This document shows positions 1-9,340 of a DNA stretch of 64,000 bases, one piece after another. Position numbers and translations under genes: made by a program. Every line of letters starts with the position of its first letter. Position 1 is the stretch's first letter. The DNA lies in assembly GCA_963556495.2 (NCBI GenBank), contig OY747705.1, positions 37,181,798 to 37,245,797 of the forward strand, written 5' to 3'. Origin of the DNA: Valencia hispanica (taxonomy: Eukaryota; Chordata; Actinopteri; Cyprinodontiformes; Valenciidae). The notes below the pieces were generated by a model that had not been told where the DNA came from, searched no databases, and worked only from the letters and a program-made list of their open reading frames with translations.

Positions 1-155
1 ACAGTCGCCCGCAGTCAGCTGATAACCGCAGAGTTTCACCAGAGGACAATGACCGTTGCTATCGCTGCTGGAGACGTGGACATTTTCAAGACCAATGTGG
101 GCAGGCTCCAGCACCCACACAGAGAGGCCGTCACCAAGCCAGCTGGGCTAGCTGA
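1..155 (+). pseudogene. gag: ERV-A gag 3' end: nucleocapsid zinc knuckle
   Basis: This is the C-terminal end of a retroviral Gag; the rest lies left of the window. Read in the frame starting at base 3, bases 57-98 encode a CX2CX4HX4C zinc knuckle (CYRCWRRGHFQDQC), the RNA-packaging motif of retroviral nucleocapsid. A short tail follows and the frame ends with TGA at 153-155. One knuckle with pol in the same frame after the stop is the gamma/epsilonretrovirus arrangement. The protease coding region follows directly, so this is the gag-pol boundary of one provirus. All later genes of this copy carry frameshifts or deletions, so it is a fossil. The knuckle assignment is firm; the genus-level placement is inference. 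Confidence 0.85.
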
Positions 156-158
156 CTA
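153..158 (+). promoter_or_regulatory. Gag stop codon in a leaky UGA-CUA context
   Basis: The gag frame ends in TGA followed immediately by CTA. UGA-CUA is a well-known stop-codon readthrough context in viral and cellular mRNAs. The same frame then stays open to the next TGA at 312-314, and the protease resumes in this frame further on. That suggests Gag-Pol was made by readthrough rather than frameshifting. A supporting downstream RNA structure was not evaluated. Confidence 0.5.
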
Positions 159-884
159 AGAAAATGTTCCAGTAATGACCAGAAAGGAGAATTCTCAATT
201 TTGCCCACTGATGGATCTGCAGGTCTGACATGCACAAAAACACACACAGACAGATCCAATCACATTGAAAGAGATAAACAAAATGTTTTTTGTGATAAAA
301 AAACTTGTTGTTGACAATGAGAAATTCATAATTTCCAATGAAAATTCTGCTCTTTGCAAGGAAGAATCTGCTTTTTGCTCTAATGAAACTAACCCTCACA
401 ACTTGATTACAGAAGCCATTGAACATTTAGAGAAACAACAAACAACACCAACTGGTACTTATGCTCATCTCACTTCAGAAGCATACAAGGCCTTACCTAT
501 TCTGTCTCTAAAAATTTTGGATCATCTGTGGAATTCATGGTGGATTCCGGAGCCACGCACTCTATTCTGAAAAATACGGAACTACAACCACATCCAAAAA
601 TGAGCGGCAACCATGTTTTTTCTATTTCTGCGTCCCGTCAGGTGGTAAAAGAACGTTTTAACTACCCTCTTCGCTGTCAGCTGGGAGAGGGGCCAGTTTT
701 CAAACACGGTTTTCTGATTTCTCAACAATGTCCTGTAAATTTATTAGGAAGAGACCTGATGTGCAAACTAAATATTGCTCTTTTTTCATCACCACAAGGC
801 ATCCAAGTTGTACCAGCTCAGGAGGACTCAGTGTTGACGGCAGTGAAATACAGCCCTCACGACCTCAAACATCAATATGAGTGA
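156..884 (+). pseudogene. pro: ERV-A retroviral aspartic protease (broken)
   Basis: This region encoded the retroviral protease that matures Gag and Gag-Pol. The active-site block VDSGATHSIL is at about 540-570. The second conserved block, LLGRDLM, is at about 740-765, close to the LLGRDLL typical of these proteases. The frame is the same as gag at 156-311, shifts to another frame over roughly 265-510, then returns to the gag frame to the stop after 880. At least two small indels therefore separate the pieces. The region between gag and the active site is unusually rich in Asn, Glu and Lys and matches nothing I recognise. The family assignment is certain; it cannot be functional. Confidence 0.85.
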
Positions 885-1440
885 AAGGTGAAAGAAGGTA
901 CAAAAACCAAATCCCTCCTTGATTTGGCGCAGAAACTGGTGAGTCTAGCATCTGTTTTTATGCCAGAAGGAGACCTCCATTGCACATCACACACTTCTAC
1001 AGGATCGGACACGGAGTATGAGCAGACATGGTTTGGCTCAGACAGAGACACATTGAACATAACTTCCGTGGTTTGGGACACACATTCAGCTGCACTGAAT
1101 GTCTACCTCACATCTGAACAACAAACACTTTACCGATTTCACGAAAATCCATACATTTCTCTTTCTCAACCGGCTGGGGTGAAATGGGAAATTGTGGAAA
1201 AACTTGTTCAGTCAGTTTCTGATTGGGAGCAAACACAGCGCGACACCTCCGTTTTTCATTCAAAATCTGCGCACCTTTTTAAACACCCACTCCATTGCAC
1301 TCTGCAGGTCACCAGAGTAGGTCATTTAATTGACTCTGAGGAGATGCTGTCACACGCATTTCTACATTAAAAAACCACAGAGAAAAATGCAGAAATCAAC
1401 CCCTCAATACCCCTCCCCCTACAGCAGATCTCATCTGACT
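885..1440 (+). pseudogene. pol: ERV-A protease-RT linker region
   Basis: An open stretch of 160 codons (888-1370) lies in the same frame as the protease, after one stop at its start. It joins protease to reverse transcriptase. I see no catalytic motif. Length and position fit the long linker between PR and RT in fish gamma/epsilon-like ERVs. It ends with TAA, and the reading continues in a different frame into RT. The sequence has normal coding-like composition, so it is the remnant of a continuous pol rather than a separate gene. Confidence 0.55.
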
Positions 1441-2747
1441 TGTGGGCATAAAATTCATATGATGTGGGTTTAATTAAGGGTTGTAATCCTGTCAAAATCA
1501 CACCAAAGTTATCCTTTCGTCCAGTTCAACGCCAGTACCCGTTAAAGGCTGAAGCAGTTCGTGGAATAAAACCAGTGTTTGATGCTCTGTTAAACTCGGG
1601 GACAATTATCGAATGCACGTATTCCCCGGTCTGATGTCCAATTTTTCCAGTGAAAAAAGTCAGAGACACAGGTGAAGAATGAAGTTTCGTGTTAGATCTG
1701 AAACGGACAAATGAATCAATAATTCCTGATGCCGCCAGTTCGCCGAACCCGTCTACTATTCTGTCACAGGTTCCACCTTCAGCTACTCATTTTTCAGTTG
1801 TTGACCTGAGTAATGCGTTCTTCAGTGTGCCAGTGGACCCGGACAGCCAGTTCTGGTTTGCTTTTGAGTATGAAGGGAAAGGTTACATGTTTACCCGCTT
1901 CCCACAGGGGTACATCGAGTCTCCTACCATTTTTAACATGGCACTTAAAGAGAGTTTGGAGGGACTAGAACTGTCTCCCGGATCAGTTCTGATTCAGTAT
2001 GTGGATGATCTGTTATTGTGTGCACCGTCGGAAAAACAGTGTGAAACAGACACTATTGCGTTGTTGAAGCATTTGCATGCATTTGGACATAAAGCTAGTT
2101 TGTCAAAACTGCAGTTTGTGAAATCAGAGGTCACTTTTCTTGGTCACGTTATCTCAAAAAGCTCAAAGTCTTTCTCTACTAAAAGGATCAAAGCTGTGCA
2201 GCAGATTCCTAAACCGATTACCAAGAAACAAATGATGTCCTTCCTCGGCCTGACTTCTTATTGTAGGAATTTTATTCCAAACTATGCAGTATTAGAGAGG
2301 CCATTGTCTGAGCTAATACATGGGAAAAATATGGTGGCCTCTGCCGCCATCCAGTGGTGCCCTGAGGCATTGCAAGCATTTGAGGAACTGAAGAGGGAAC
2401 TGCAATCCCCCCCAGCTCTTGCATTGCCAGACCCACAAAAACCGTTTTTTCAGATGGTTGATGAGAAAAATTGGTGCATGGTTTCGGTGCTATTTCAAGA
2501 ACATTGTGGTTTGAAACGTCCGGTCACCTACTACTCTGGAAAACTTGATCCAGTTGCAGCTCGGCTCCCGGCTTGTCTGAGATCAGTCGCGGCAGCTGAA
2601 AAGGCTTTTTTAGGTTCGAGAGACATAGTGATGTACTCTCCTCTCACTGTATTTGTTCCACATAATGTTGCAATTATCTTATTGAAACAGAGAACGTCGC
2701 ACCTGTCTACAGCAAGATGGTTAAGGTATTCAATTCAATTCTGTTAA
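1441..2747 (+). pseudogene. pol: ERV-A reverse transcriptase, polymerase and connection domains
   Basis: This is reverse transcriptase, which copies the genomic RNA into DNA. The N-terminal fingers (QYPLKAEAVRGIKPVFDALL, about 1530-1590) precede a stop at about 1633 and another at about 1680. A 352-codon open frame (1689-2747) then holds the palm. It includes the block FTRFPQGYIESPTIFN and the catalytic box YVDD at 1998-2009, which is intact. The thumb and connection follow (FLGLTSYCRNFIPNYA; then RPVTYYSGKLDPVAARLPAC, typical of gamma/epsilon pol). This is the best-preserved part of the provirus. In-frame stops and downstream damage rule out function. Confidence 0.93.
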
Positions 2748-3330
2748 ATTTGCCGAATATAACAGTGAGAAGGTGTACGGGACTAAATCCTGCCAGTTTG
2801 CTGCCTACGGACGATGACGGGGAACCCCATGACTGCCAGGCAGAATTAGAGGTACTGTGTACACCACGACCTGACTTGACTGACACACCCCTGCAGAACC
2901 CTGACTTGATACTTTATGAGAACGGTTCAGCCTTCAGAGACCCGATGGGAAAGAATCGGGTGGGGTTTGCTGTTGGCTCTGATCCTTGTACTCTGTCTAG
3001 AGGAAGCCTCCTGTCTAATTTCTCTGCGCAGACGGCCAAGTTGAAGGCTTTAAGCAGTTAATGTATGGACGACAGCAGCTATGCTGTGGATATCGTGCAT
3101 TATTTCGGGGCGCTCTGGAAGCACCGCAGATTCCTCAAGTCTGATGGTAAGCCCATTTTGAATGCACCCCAGGTCGCTGCTCTTCTGGAGGCAATTCTGT
3201 TGCCCTCCAGGATTGCCGTTAGGAAATGTGCAGCTCACTCCTCCGCAGGGGACACTGTTTCCTTGGGAAATTCTAGAGCTGATGCCGCAGCCAGAAGAGC
3301 CGCTCTACAGCCTCTGACAACTACATGTGT
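2717..3330 (+). pseudogene. pol: ERV-A RNase H domain with altered catalytic residues
   Basis: This domain would degrade the RNA strand during reverse transcription. The gammaretrovirus-like signature DPMGKNRVGFAV is at about 2940-2977, and the C-terminal half (FGALWKHRRFLKSDGKPI, then ILLPSRIAVRKCAAHS) is at about 3100-3240. Two frames are used, 2717-3061 and 3065-3577, with a stop between them. Sequence around the stop is shortened, so the strand before the YTDS-like motif is missing. The position that is normally Asp in the first DGS motif reads Asn (ENGS). The usual Glu in the AELKAL helix reads Lys (AKLKAL). Both are catalytic metal ligands in family members, so the enzyme was dead even apart from the frame breaks. 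Confidence 0.85.
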
Positions 3331-3384
3331 TGTCATGACACAACTAGGTGATCAACCAGACGGGACAGATGTGGTTGCTGTGCA

Positions 3385-3490
3385 AAGTTTTGCCACCCCA
3401 TCTGAGATTTCAGCCTGGAAAAAGGCAGGTTGTAAGAAAAATGAAGGGGTGTGGTTTTTGGTTGAAAACAAACCATGTCTTCCTAGACAT
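3385..3490 (+). pseudogene. pol: ERV-A integrase N-terminal stub
   Basis: The residues EISAWKKAGCKKNEG and NKPCLPRHFF match the start of the integrase region in this ERV group. The minus-strand ERV at 8851-9340 has the equivalent block NKPILPKSLF. The sequence then breaks into a TTTC repeat and unrelated codons. The HHCC zinc-binding domain beyond the first residues, the DDE catalytic core and the C-terminal domain are all missing. The deletion also removed the 5' part of env. Confidence 0.7.
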
Positions 3491-3512
3491 TTCTTTCTTT
3501 CTTTCTTTCTTC
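3489..3512 (+). repeat. (TTTC)n short tandem repeat
   Basis: A run of TTTC units sits exactly at the integrase break of ERV-A. It may mark the deletion junction or a slippage-prone scar. Confidence 0.8.
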
Positions 3513-3566
3513 TGCTGAGTTCAGCCATGGGCTGGATCATTGTTCAAACAGTGGTATGTCTGATGT

Positions 3567-4126
3567 TTGATTTCTGAGTGCTGGAAATCTGACAAGCTAA
3601 GAGATGATACAACTGTTGATTACTGGACCTGTTCTTCTAAGCTTCACCTGCGTAGGTGGATTTTGAAACAGGAACAGGCAGGACCAGACGTTTACTGGGT
3701 TTGTGGCGACGGTAAGCTGAGATCCATTCTTCCGCCCAATTGGGAAGTTATGTGTGCTCACGTGATGTTAGCTTATGATGTCTCGATTGCAATTGATCCA
3801 TTCCAGGAAAGTGCAGTTTCCTCACATCACAGGTCTAGGAGAGAAGCACCTGTTCCAGGCAGCTTTGACGAGCAGGTTTACCTTGATGCGATTGGTGTGC
3901 CACGCGGGGTCCCAGATGAATTTAAAGCTAGGATTCAGATTCTTGCAGGGGTCGAGTCAATTTTGATTGAATTTGATCGATCTGTGTTGCACCTATATCC
4001 CCGGAAACACAGATACTAATGGTAGTGTATCAAGAGCTTTAGAAGGCCTGAGAGTCATGAAAGAGGGCCTTGCTAAGAATGCTGGTGTAAACACTAATCT
4101 AGGAGGTCTGAGCGATTGGTTGGATT
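3567..4126 (+). pseudogene. env: ERV-A envelope glycoprotein, C-terminal SU and partial TM
   Basis: These are remnants of the retroviral envelope precursor. A 150-codon frame (3567-4019) carries the end of the surface subunit, including the block VYWVCGDGKLRSILPPNWEV. An RSRR furin-type cleavage site follows at about 3833-3844, then the start of the transmembrane subunit (YLDAIGVPRGVPDEFKARIQ). A second frame (3967 on) resumes with a CC pair followed by TYIPGNTDTNGS and a DW-type stretch before the membrane span. These match the disulfide-loop and membrane-proximal parts of gamma-type TM. The fusion/heptad region between the two pieces is deleted, the SU N-terminus is gone, and the membrane anchor is cut off by a repeat insertion at 4127. 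It is clearly non-functional. Confidence 0.8.
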
Positions 4127-4200
4127 CTTTTTATTTATTTTATTTTATTTATTTTTTTTTAACGTGTCCTGTTTGGCAGTGTGGAACTCAGAATTTATTT
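4127..4200 (-). mobile_element. 3' end of an unclassified (TAAA)n-tailed retroposon, inserted in env
   Basis: An A/T-rich tail (TTTAT units on +, about 4127-4155) is followed by a segment whose reverse complement reads CCACACTGCCAAACAGGAC. The same segment ends the 2.4-kb GC-rich insertion at 46203-48618, just before its (AAAT)n tail. This is therefore a short, 5'-truncated, minus-oriented copy of that element. It interrupts the ERV env exactly at the membrane-proximal region. The left edge is sharp; the right edge is approximate. Confidence 0.65.
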
Positions 4201-4957
4201 GTTATTTTTCTTATTCAATTCCAGTTCATTGTAATTCAACAATTATTTCCTTTTTCAGTTATTTCATTGTTTTGTTTATTCATATTAAATCTATGAATAA
4301 GGGGAGGAGATTCTAAACTATTTTATGAGCAGTGAATCAGTACTGAAATTGAGCCTATTGTTATAGATTACTACTGATCTGTGTTTTTTTTGCATAACCT
4401 CTTTAAAGGGTCACTGTGGCGCTGACAAATAAGTGACTGATGATCTTTTGATTTCTGGGTTTTCAGAATGGAAGCACATTTAAGGGAAAAGTAAACGTTT
4501 CAATTTGTGCAAATTTATTTTACTCATTCATGGTGGACTTGACTGATCCTGCCTAAAAATTGTTTTTTTCTTCTCTATTTTGCAGTTATTTCTTAGACAT
4601 CCTGGTTTTGATGACGAGTGATACAGAAATGGCTACCTTGGGGGCAAAGGAGTCGCCACATTCTTTTTCACCCAAGAAGTCGTGAGACGACAAATACGAC
4701 CATAGGTTAGAGGTTGATCATCTTACGCCCCTGGATTTTTTGAATGTGGTGTTGCATCGGGTCCAATAACTGTCATCAGGAAGGATGTATAGAACTCATC
4801 ATTTTGTTCAGAAGTTGACTTACTGTAACATGTAATGCACCAAAATCATTTGCTATTGTTGTTTTTTTTTCACTGCCTGCCTTCTCATTAGTGGTAGTTT
4901 CAAGTGAGCCATTTTTAATAATTTATTATTGTTGTTGTTTTGTTTATCACATATTAT
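4201..4957 (+). other. ERV-A 3' untranslated/degraded region
   Basis: This T-rich sequence lies between the env remnant and the 3' LTR. I see no coding motif. A purine run near 4298-4308 (AAGGGGAGGAG) resembles a second polypurine tract but is not next to the LTR. The interval probably contains decayed env C-terminus and 3'UTR. Confidence 0.4.
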
Positions 4958-4970
4958 AAAGAGGGAGGAC
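4958..4970 (+). promoter_or_regulatory. ERV-A polypurine tract
   Basis: AAAGAGGGAGGAC lies three bases upstream of the LTR start. This is the expected place for the plus-strand DNA primer, and it marks the 5' edge of the 3' LTR. Confidence 0.6.
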
Positions 4971-4973
4971 TAT

Positions 4974-5447
4974 TGTGGAAGAAATGTAATGTTCTGTTCT
5001 GTGTAGTTCACATACTGATAGTTACTGATAGTTACTATGTGTCTCTTCTTTATGATATGGTGACCAATCTGATTATGTGACACTGTATGAATTTAGGTCA
5101 GGTCAAACCTGCTGATTCAGACTCTTACAGCCTGGGTTGGCATGGCAACTCTTTTACGTCTAAGAACGTCCTGACATACATTGATTATGTTTCTATATCA
5201 AATATTCTACGCCTAATGAGTCAAATGCCTACCGACAGAGAAATGTTTGTTTGTAATGTCATAGGTGATAGAGTCTTGATTACTGAACCTATATAATCCT
5301 GTGTCTTGTTTTGGAAGGCAGGTCAGTATTGCATACTTTCTCTGTTAACGTTGTACCTCCTTGTGTTGATCAACCAAGTCTGTATTAAAACCTCCAAGAA
5401 TCTGAAGGAATCTCTCTCATCTCTTTTATTAAAGAACTTCGATAACA
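4974..5447 (+). repeat. ERV-A 3' LTR
   Basis: The LTR is read as starting TGTGGAAG after the polypurine tract and ending GATAACA, giving the usual TG...CA ends and a length of 474 bp. A TATA-like ATATAA is at 5291-5296. ATTAAA polyadenylation-type signals lie at 5384-5389 and 5428-5433. The 5' LTR is outside the window, so boundaries rest on terminal dinucleotides, the polypurine tract and promoter spacing rather than on a repeat match. The 69-codon ORF inside it is incidental. Confidence 0.6.
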
Positions 5448-5881
5448 GGTATGAAGGGTTGAAGCCCAGAAATGTCATGTGAACAGAGGCAGAGATATGA
5501 TCACAGAGGGGGACCACAAGAGCGAGAGAAAAAGCCACCCCGCCAACATGCTACAGAACTTTGCTCAATGGAGATAGGAGCTTTGATCCCAATCAATAAG
5601 GACAAACTCCCATGAGAAAGCCTGACGGATTGGGAAGAAACCACACATATCCTGTCATGTGGTGAATTCCATCGGGGACTAAACTGTGTGGCTGTTGTTG
5701 GATTCTAAAAGAGATCAACGGACACTGCTCGGGGACATATATGCTTAATGTCTCTACAGCTATCATGATCAGTCTGGTGTCTGAGAAAAACCTGGATTGT
5801 CTGGAGGTGTCATGGCTATTAGGTAATGAAGACCCCAACTTTGCTCCTTCACATTCGTGTTGCCCCATCTGATCCTTCCCA
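5448..5881 (+). other. Unassigned sequence downstream of the ERV-A LTR
   Basis: I see no recognisable motif here. Short codon-like stretches in changing frames hint that the coding-like segment at 5882-6437 began further upstream. Confidence 0.3.
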
Positions 5882-6437
5882 TGTAACTATGATGACAATT
5901 ATTATAAAGTTTTCAAATTAGAACTGGATGATAAAGAGTGGGTAATCACATTTGGTAGCATTTTTGTGGGAAAAAGAGGATGTTGCTTCTGCCAACATGC
6001 TAACACCTGATCAGATATTGTGATATGAAATTATTGATAAAGCAGTACCCCATGTGTTCTTAGCAGTGCATCCAAACAAAGGATTTTGGTTTAATGACAA
6101 AGAAGACTTGGGTCTATATATCCCTGACTACTTGAAATCCGAGGTGATAAATTGATGGGACATGAAATATTTGATAAGCAATATAGATGGAGATTAATCT
6201 ACAATACAGGTGTTTATTGAACTAAAAAATCTCTCCGTAACTGGCTGCAAATCTAGTCACGCCTGATAAAAAAAGAAACTTTTATAATTGGATGTTTCTA
6301 AAACAGATTGGTTTCAGAAAAAGGGGGAGATCCTCACTGATGTAAGGCACAAGGGGAACTTAGAAGAAATCGAATATTTTAACTATTTTTCACCAAACAA
6401 GGCCTTTCAATTGGTTGCTTTAAAGCATTTCAGATAA
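5882..6437 (+). pseudogene. Unrecognised degraded coding sequence
   Basis: Three consecutive plus-strand pieces look like protein code broken by frameshifts. The first is 5882-6010, including KVFKLELDDKEWVITFGSIF. The second is about 5997-6155, including VPHVFLAVHPNKGFWFNDKE, with one internal TGA. The third is 6303-6437, including EEIEYFNYFSPNKAFQLVA. Residue composition is rich in aromatic and charged residues and not low-complexity, unlike random AT-rich ORFs nearby. I do not recognise the family. It could be a host pseudogene, a viral or large-DNA-transposon gene, or part of an older repeat. It lies just outside the ERV-A LTR, so it is probably not part of that provirus. Confidence 0.35.
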
Positions 6438-7879
6438 ATAAAAAAAACAGTATTTGTTTGGGGTTCAGCAGTCTTTTGGTTAATAGGTTAAAATTATAGT
6501 TTTGTTTTATAAAAGTTTTAGGCTTCATCAGCTCAGAAAATGAATAAAAATAGACGGTGATGTGGTAAAATCTTATAAAACTATAGGTTTAATGAACTTA
6601 GGCTGTTAGCAGTATAAATGAATAAAATTAGATACATTAGACATTCTTCCTCTAACGAGATTGAACACATTGGAGATTCATATACTGTGGTCCTTCTGTG
6701 ATGGGTTGAGCTCTAAGCAGCAAAGCAGTTCTTCTTTGGAGCGGTCTCACGCCCTCACCGTACCATTTGCACAATCAAACCGCCAGATGTTTCGTGTTTT
6801 TACCAGAGAGTCGTGACCCGCTCCCTGCTGACCCATGGCTCACATCCTATTTTGGCCCCTCTGTGCGGTTGGTCGTTTTGGCACACGGCCCCTTCACCTT
6901 ACCTTATGGCCTGTATATTCATTTAGTGCTTGTTTGGAAGTTTTTATTTACATTTTAAGGCCTACTATATATTTTAAAGAAAAGTTCTTTATGGTCTAGG
7001 CTGTTTCCAGTATTGTTCATTTTTGATACAGGAATTTTAGAGTGCGTTTTGCAACAATGATTATTTCTGTGATTTCAACATAAAGCAAAAGTAATAGCTT
7101 TTTCTACAGATAGACCTAATGTTTGTAGTCTGGATAATAGTTTGATTTTGTGTTAGTATGGCCGATCAGTGCGGCGCTACTTAGAACTATGAGGTGAGTG
7201 AGGGATAAAAAAAAAAGGACAAATGCATAAGAAATTAATCTCAAATTAGATACAATTATGGATAAAGCAAACAGAAAAACCAAATTAGTTGTGAGCTGTT
7301 CTTTTAGGCTTTGTTGACCAGGTGAAAGATCAGAAGCCAACCAGACCTGGATCTCCCAGGTCGTCAGACTAAAGAAAATGCACTCCCACTGAGGAGCCAG
7401 GACGCACCTGAGATTACATCCAGGAGTAACAAGCCAGAGCTGGAGCAGAACAGCAAGGAGCAGACCACTCAACCCAAGATCTACTTGAACCCTCTATTGA
7501 GAGGTTTCCAACTTCAGCACACCTGCACCATCAGGTGGCAGGCCAGCTTGAAGCACAGAGCTGGGGCAGCAGGGTTTGAAGGAAAAGAAGCTCAGACCCC
7601 TGCCAAAGACCAAGAATAATCCTCTGGTCTGCGTACAGAGTCCTGAGAGTTGTCAAACTCAAGGGTACTGAAGAAATACACTGTTAGCTGCATATGGGTG
7701 ATGTGCTAGTAACCTCTCACCCTAGGCCATAGGAGAATGAGCTGGATGATCACAATTCCCGGCCAGAAAAACACGACTTGATTGCTAATCCGAAAAAGTT
7801 CCAGAGAAAAAGAACTCAAAATTGTTATGATTGTTAAGGTGATTAAGCAAGCTGAGTGAAGGTTTCAATGTTTCTGGTC
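6438..7879. other. Unassigned interval between the two ERVs
   Basis: No family is recognised. The sequence at 6760-6955 has a 63-codon ORF without known motifs. The region 7300-7800 is less AT-rich and may hold old exon-like or repeat sequence, but several stops occur in every frame. Confidence 0.3.
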
Positions 7880-7884
7880 CCCAG
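7880..7884. repeat. ERV-B target-site duplication (copy 1)
   Basis: CCCAG directly abuts the LTR and is repeated at 11588-11592 beyond the other LTR, as expected for retroviral integration. Confidence 0.8.
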
Positions 7885-8248
7885 TGTTAGGTTAAAAAAG
7901 TGGTTGAACTACAATGAATCACACAAAGGTCGGAGAGAATATGGAGTCAATAAGCTCTGCAGAGGTAGATGTGGATAATCAGTTCTGCAGAGGGAGACCA
8001 GGAAAATACTATAAGGAATGAGCCAACCGTGTCTGTCTGTTCTCAGCCTCCCAGTGTCATAGTCTCTGGTCTCTGGTCTCGAAGAGCACCCCCTCTGCAG
8101 TCTCTCTTTATTTAGTCACACTTCATTAACATATTAAAAGAACAGGATGTCATGCAAATGAGCATGTGACTGAAACCAAAATGACATTTAAAAGTACATT
8201 AGAAAGACACCCTAAGAAAATAATAATACATTATTATTTTACCTAACA
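7885..8248 (-). repeat. ERV-B 3' LTR
   Basis: This 364-bp LTR has ends TGTTAGGT...ACCTAACA, which form an 8-bp inverted repeat. On the transcribed (minus) strand it carries an octamer-type ATTTGCAT (8152-8159) and an AATAAA at 8107-8112. That last sequence, within TAAATAAAG, could serve as polyadenylation signal or TATA-like box. It is almost identical to 11225-11587. Confidence 0.95.
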
Positions 8249-8258
8249 TTTCCCCCCT
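8249..8258 (-). promoter_or_regulatory. ERV-B polypurine tract
   Basis: On the minus strand AGGGGGGAAA directly precedes the 3' LTR start TGTTAGGT. It is the expected primer for plus-strand synthesis and it is intact. Confidence 0.85.
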
Positions 8259-8588
8259 GAAATGTGGTTTTTAAATGTGATCACGAACAACAAAAAGTTG
8301 TAAAATAGGTAACAACTCCAATAATGTAAAAATATAAGAATCATAAAAACCAGACAACAAAAGGTTGCAAAATAAGTAGCATCCCAAATAAATAAATAAA
8401 AAAAAAAGACATACAACAAAGAAATTGCAAAAGTAAGTAGCAATTTCAAAAAGATTTTAATGCGAGCTTCACCTAGACATCATCCAATTAATCGCTACCT
8501 AAACAGTAGTTTAGATTAATGGAATCATAAAAAGGTTTTTACACATGTTAATTACAACCCATCTTCTTCTTCATTTCTGTCTTCATCT
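8259..8588 (-). other. ERV-B AT-rich 3' region
   Basis: This sequence between the env stub and the polypurine tract contains short imperfect repeats of AACAAAAAGTTG-like and GCAAAATAAGTAGCA-like units (8290-8450). A 68-codon hydrophobic minus ORF here arises from AT richness. It has no recognisable env ectodomain, so env is deleted. Confidence 0.5.
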
Positions 8589-8702
8589 TCAAGCCTCTGT
8601 TCTTCTTTCCTTTGATGTCTGGATGTCATCAGGTGTGAGGAAAAAGCAGGGCAATAGAAGCAGGCAAACTGCCAGACAGGAGGGGAGCCAAACTAGTTTC
8701 AT
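8589..8702 (-). pseudogene. env: ERV-B env start: signal-peptide stub
   Basis: A 37-codon minus ORF starts at ATG (8700-8702). It begins with Met-Lys and a few residues, followed by a Leu/Cys-rich hydrophobic core and then polar residues before TGA at 8589-8591. This is the layout of an env signal peptide, and it lies just after the integrase stop, where env begins in simple retroviruses. Nothing after it resembles SU or TM. I assign it as the surviving 5' tip of env from position and hydrophobicity only. Confidence 0.55.
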
Positions 8703-8850
8703 GTTGGCTAGAGGCAAATAAGAGGAATAGCCCTCCAAAACAGAGGTTTGACCGCTAAGGGGACAGGGATGCTGTTCTGCTGGGTTTGAGACCAGAGGCC
8801 CTATTGGTCACTCTGTCCTTTGTAGCCCAGACTTCCCCACTGTCCCGTGT

Positions 8851-9340
8851 CTAGTCCCCTAATTGCCTTTGTAATTTGCAGTGTGAGATGTGTATCCACG
8901 AGGGTCTCTCAGCGATTTTCACAGCCGTGGGCGTGGTCAGCAGGACTTCAAAAGGTCCTTCCCAGCGGGGACTCGTCCAGTTCTTTCTTTTTTATCACCT
9001 TGATGAATACCCAGTCTCCAGGTTTGATTGGCTTTTCAGGATCCTGCAAAACAGAAGGAGAGATAGGCAGATTGTGTGCGTTTTGCACTTCTTTGGCTAG
9101 GATAATTTTCCTCATGTAAAAATGTTTTAAGTATGTTTCAAGGTTGTATGTTGTAAAGTGTTGCTGTATTATTGATACCATCCCCCCTGTGGAGACATGG
9201 CAAGGCCCATGGCTCACAAGCGCAGCAGCTTTAAACAGTGATTTGGGTAGGATGGGTTTATTACGAACTTCATAAAGTCCATTTTCATTAAGAATGGCAC
9301 CTTTTGTTTTCCATAAATTGTAACACAACTCCGGCAGCAT
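8851..9340 (-). pseudogene. pol: ERV-B integrase N-terminal and C-terminal domains, catalytic core deleted
   Basis: Integrase would insert viral DNA into the host genome. The first part (about 9200-9300) has the N-terminal zinc-binding region, with NKPILPKSLF and HGPCHVSTGGM. After QQHFTTYNLETYLKHF the sequence jumps to a segment containing NAHNLPIS and KPIKPGDWVFIKV, the C-terminal SH3-like domain. The DDE catalytic core between them is missing. Near 8948 the frame shifts by one. The end of the domain, including [17 protein letters not shown], is in the new frame and ends in TAG at 8851-8853. The upstream junction with gag is also out of frame. Confidence 0.88.

Noticed and set aside
1..5447. 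ERV-A as a possibly active provirus
   Set aside because: Multiple frameshifts, loss of integrase core and most of env, and altered RNase H catalytic residues.
8243..8449. Hydrophobic 68-codon minus ORF as an env transmembrane domain
   Set aside because: Composition follows AT richness; no cysteine pattern or charged anchor motif, and it overlaps the polypurine tract.
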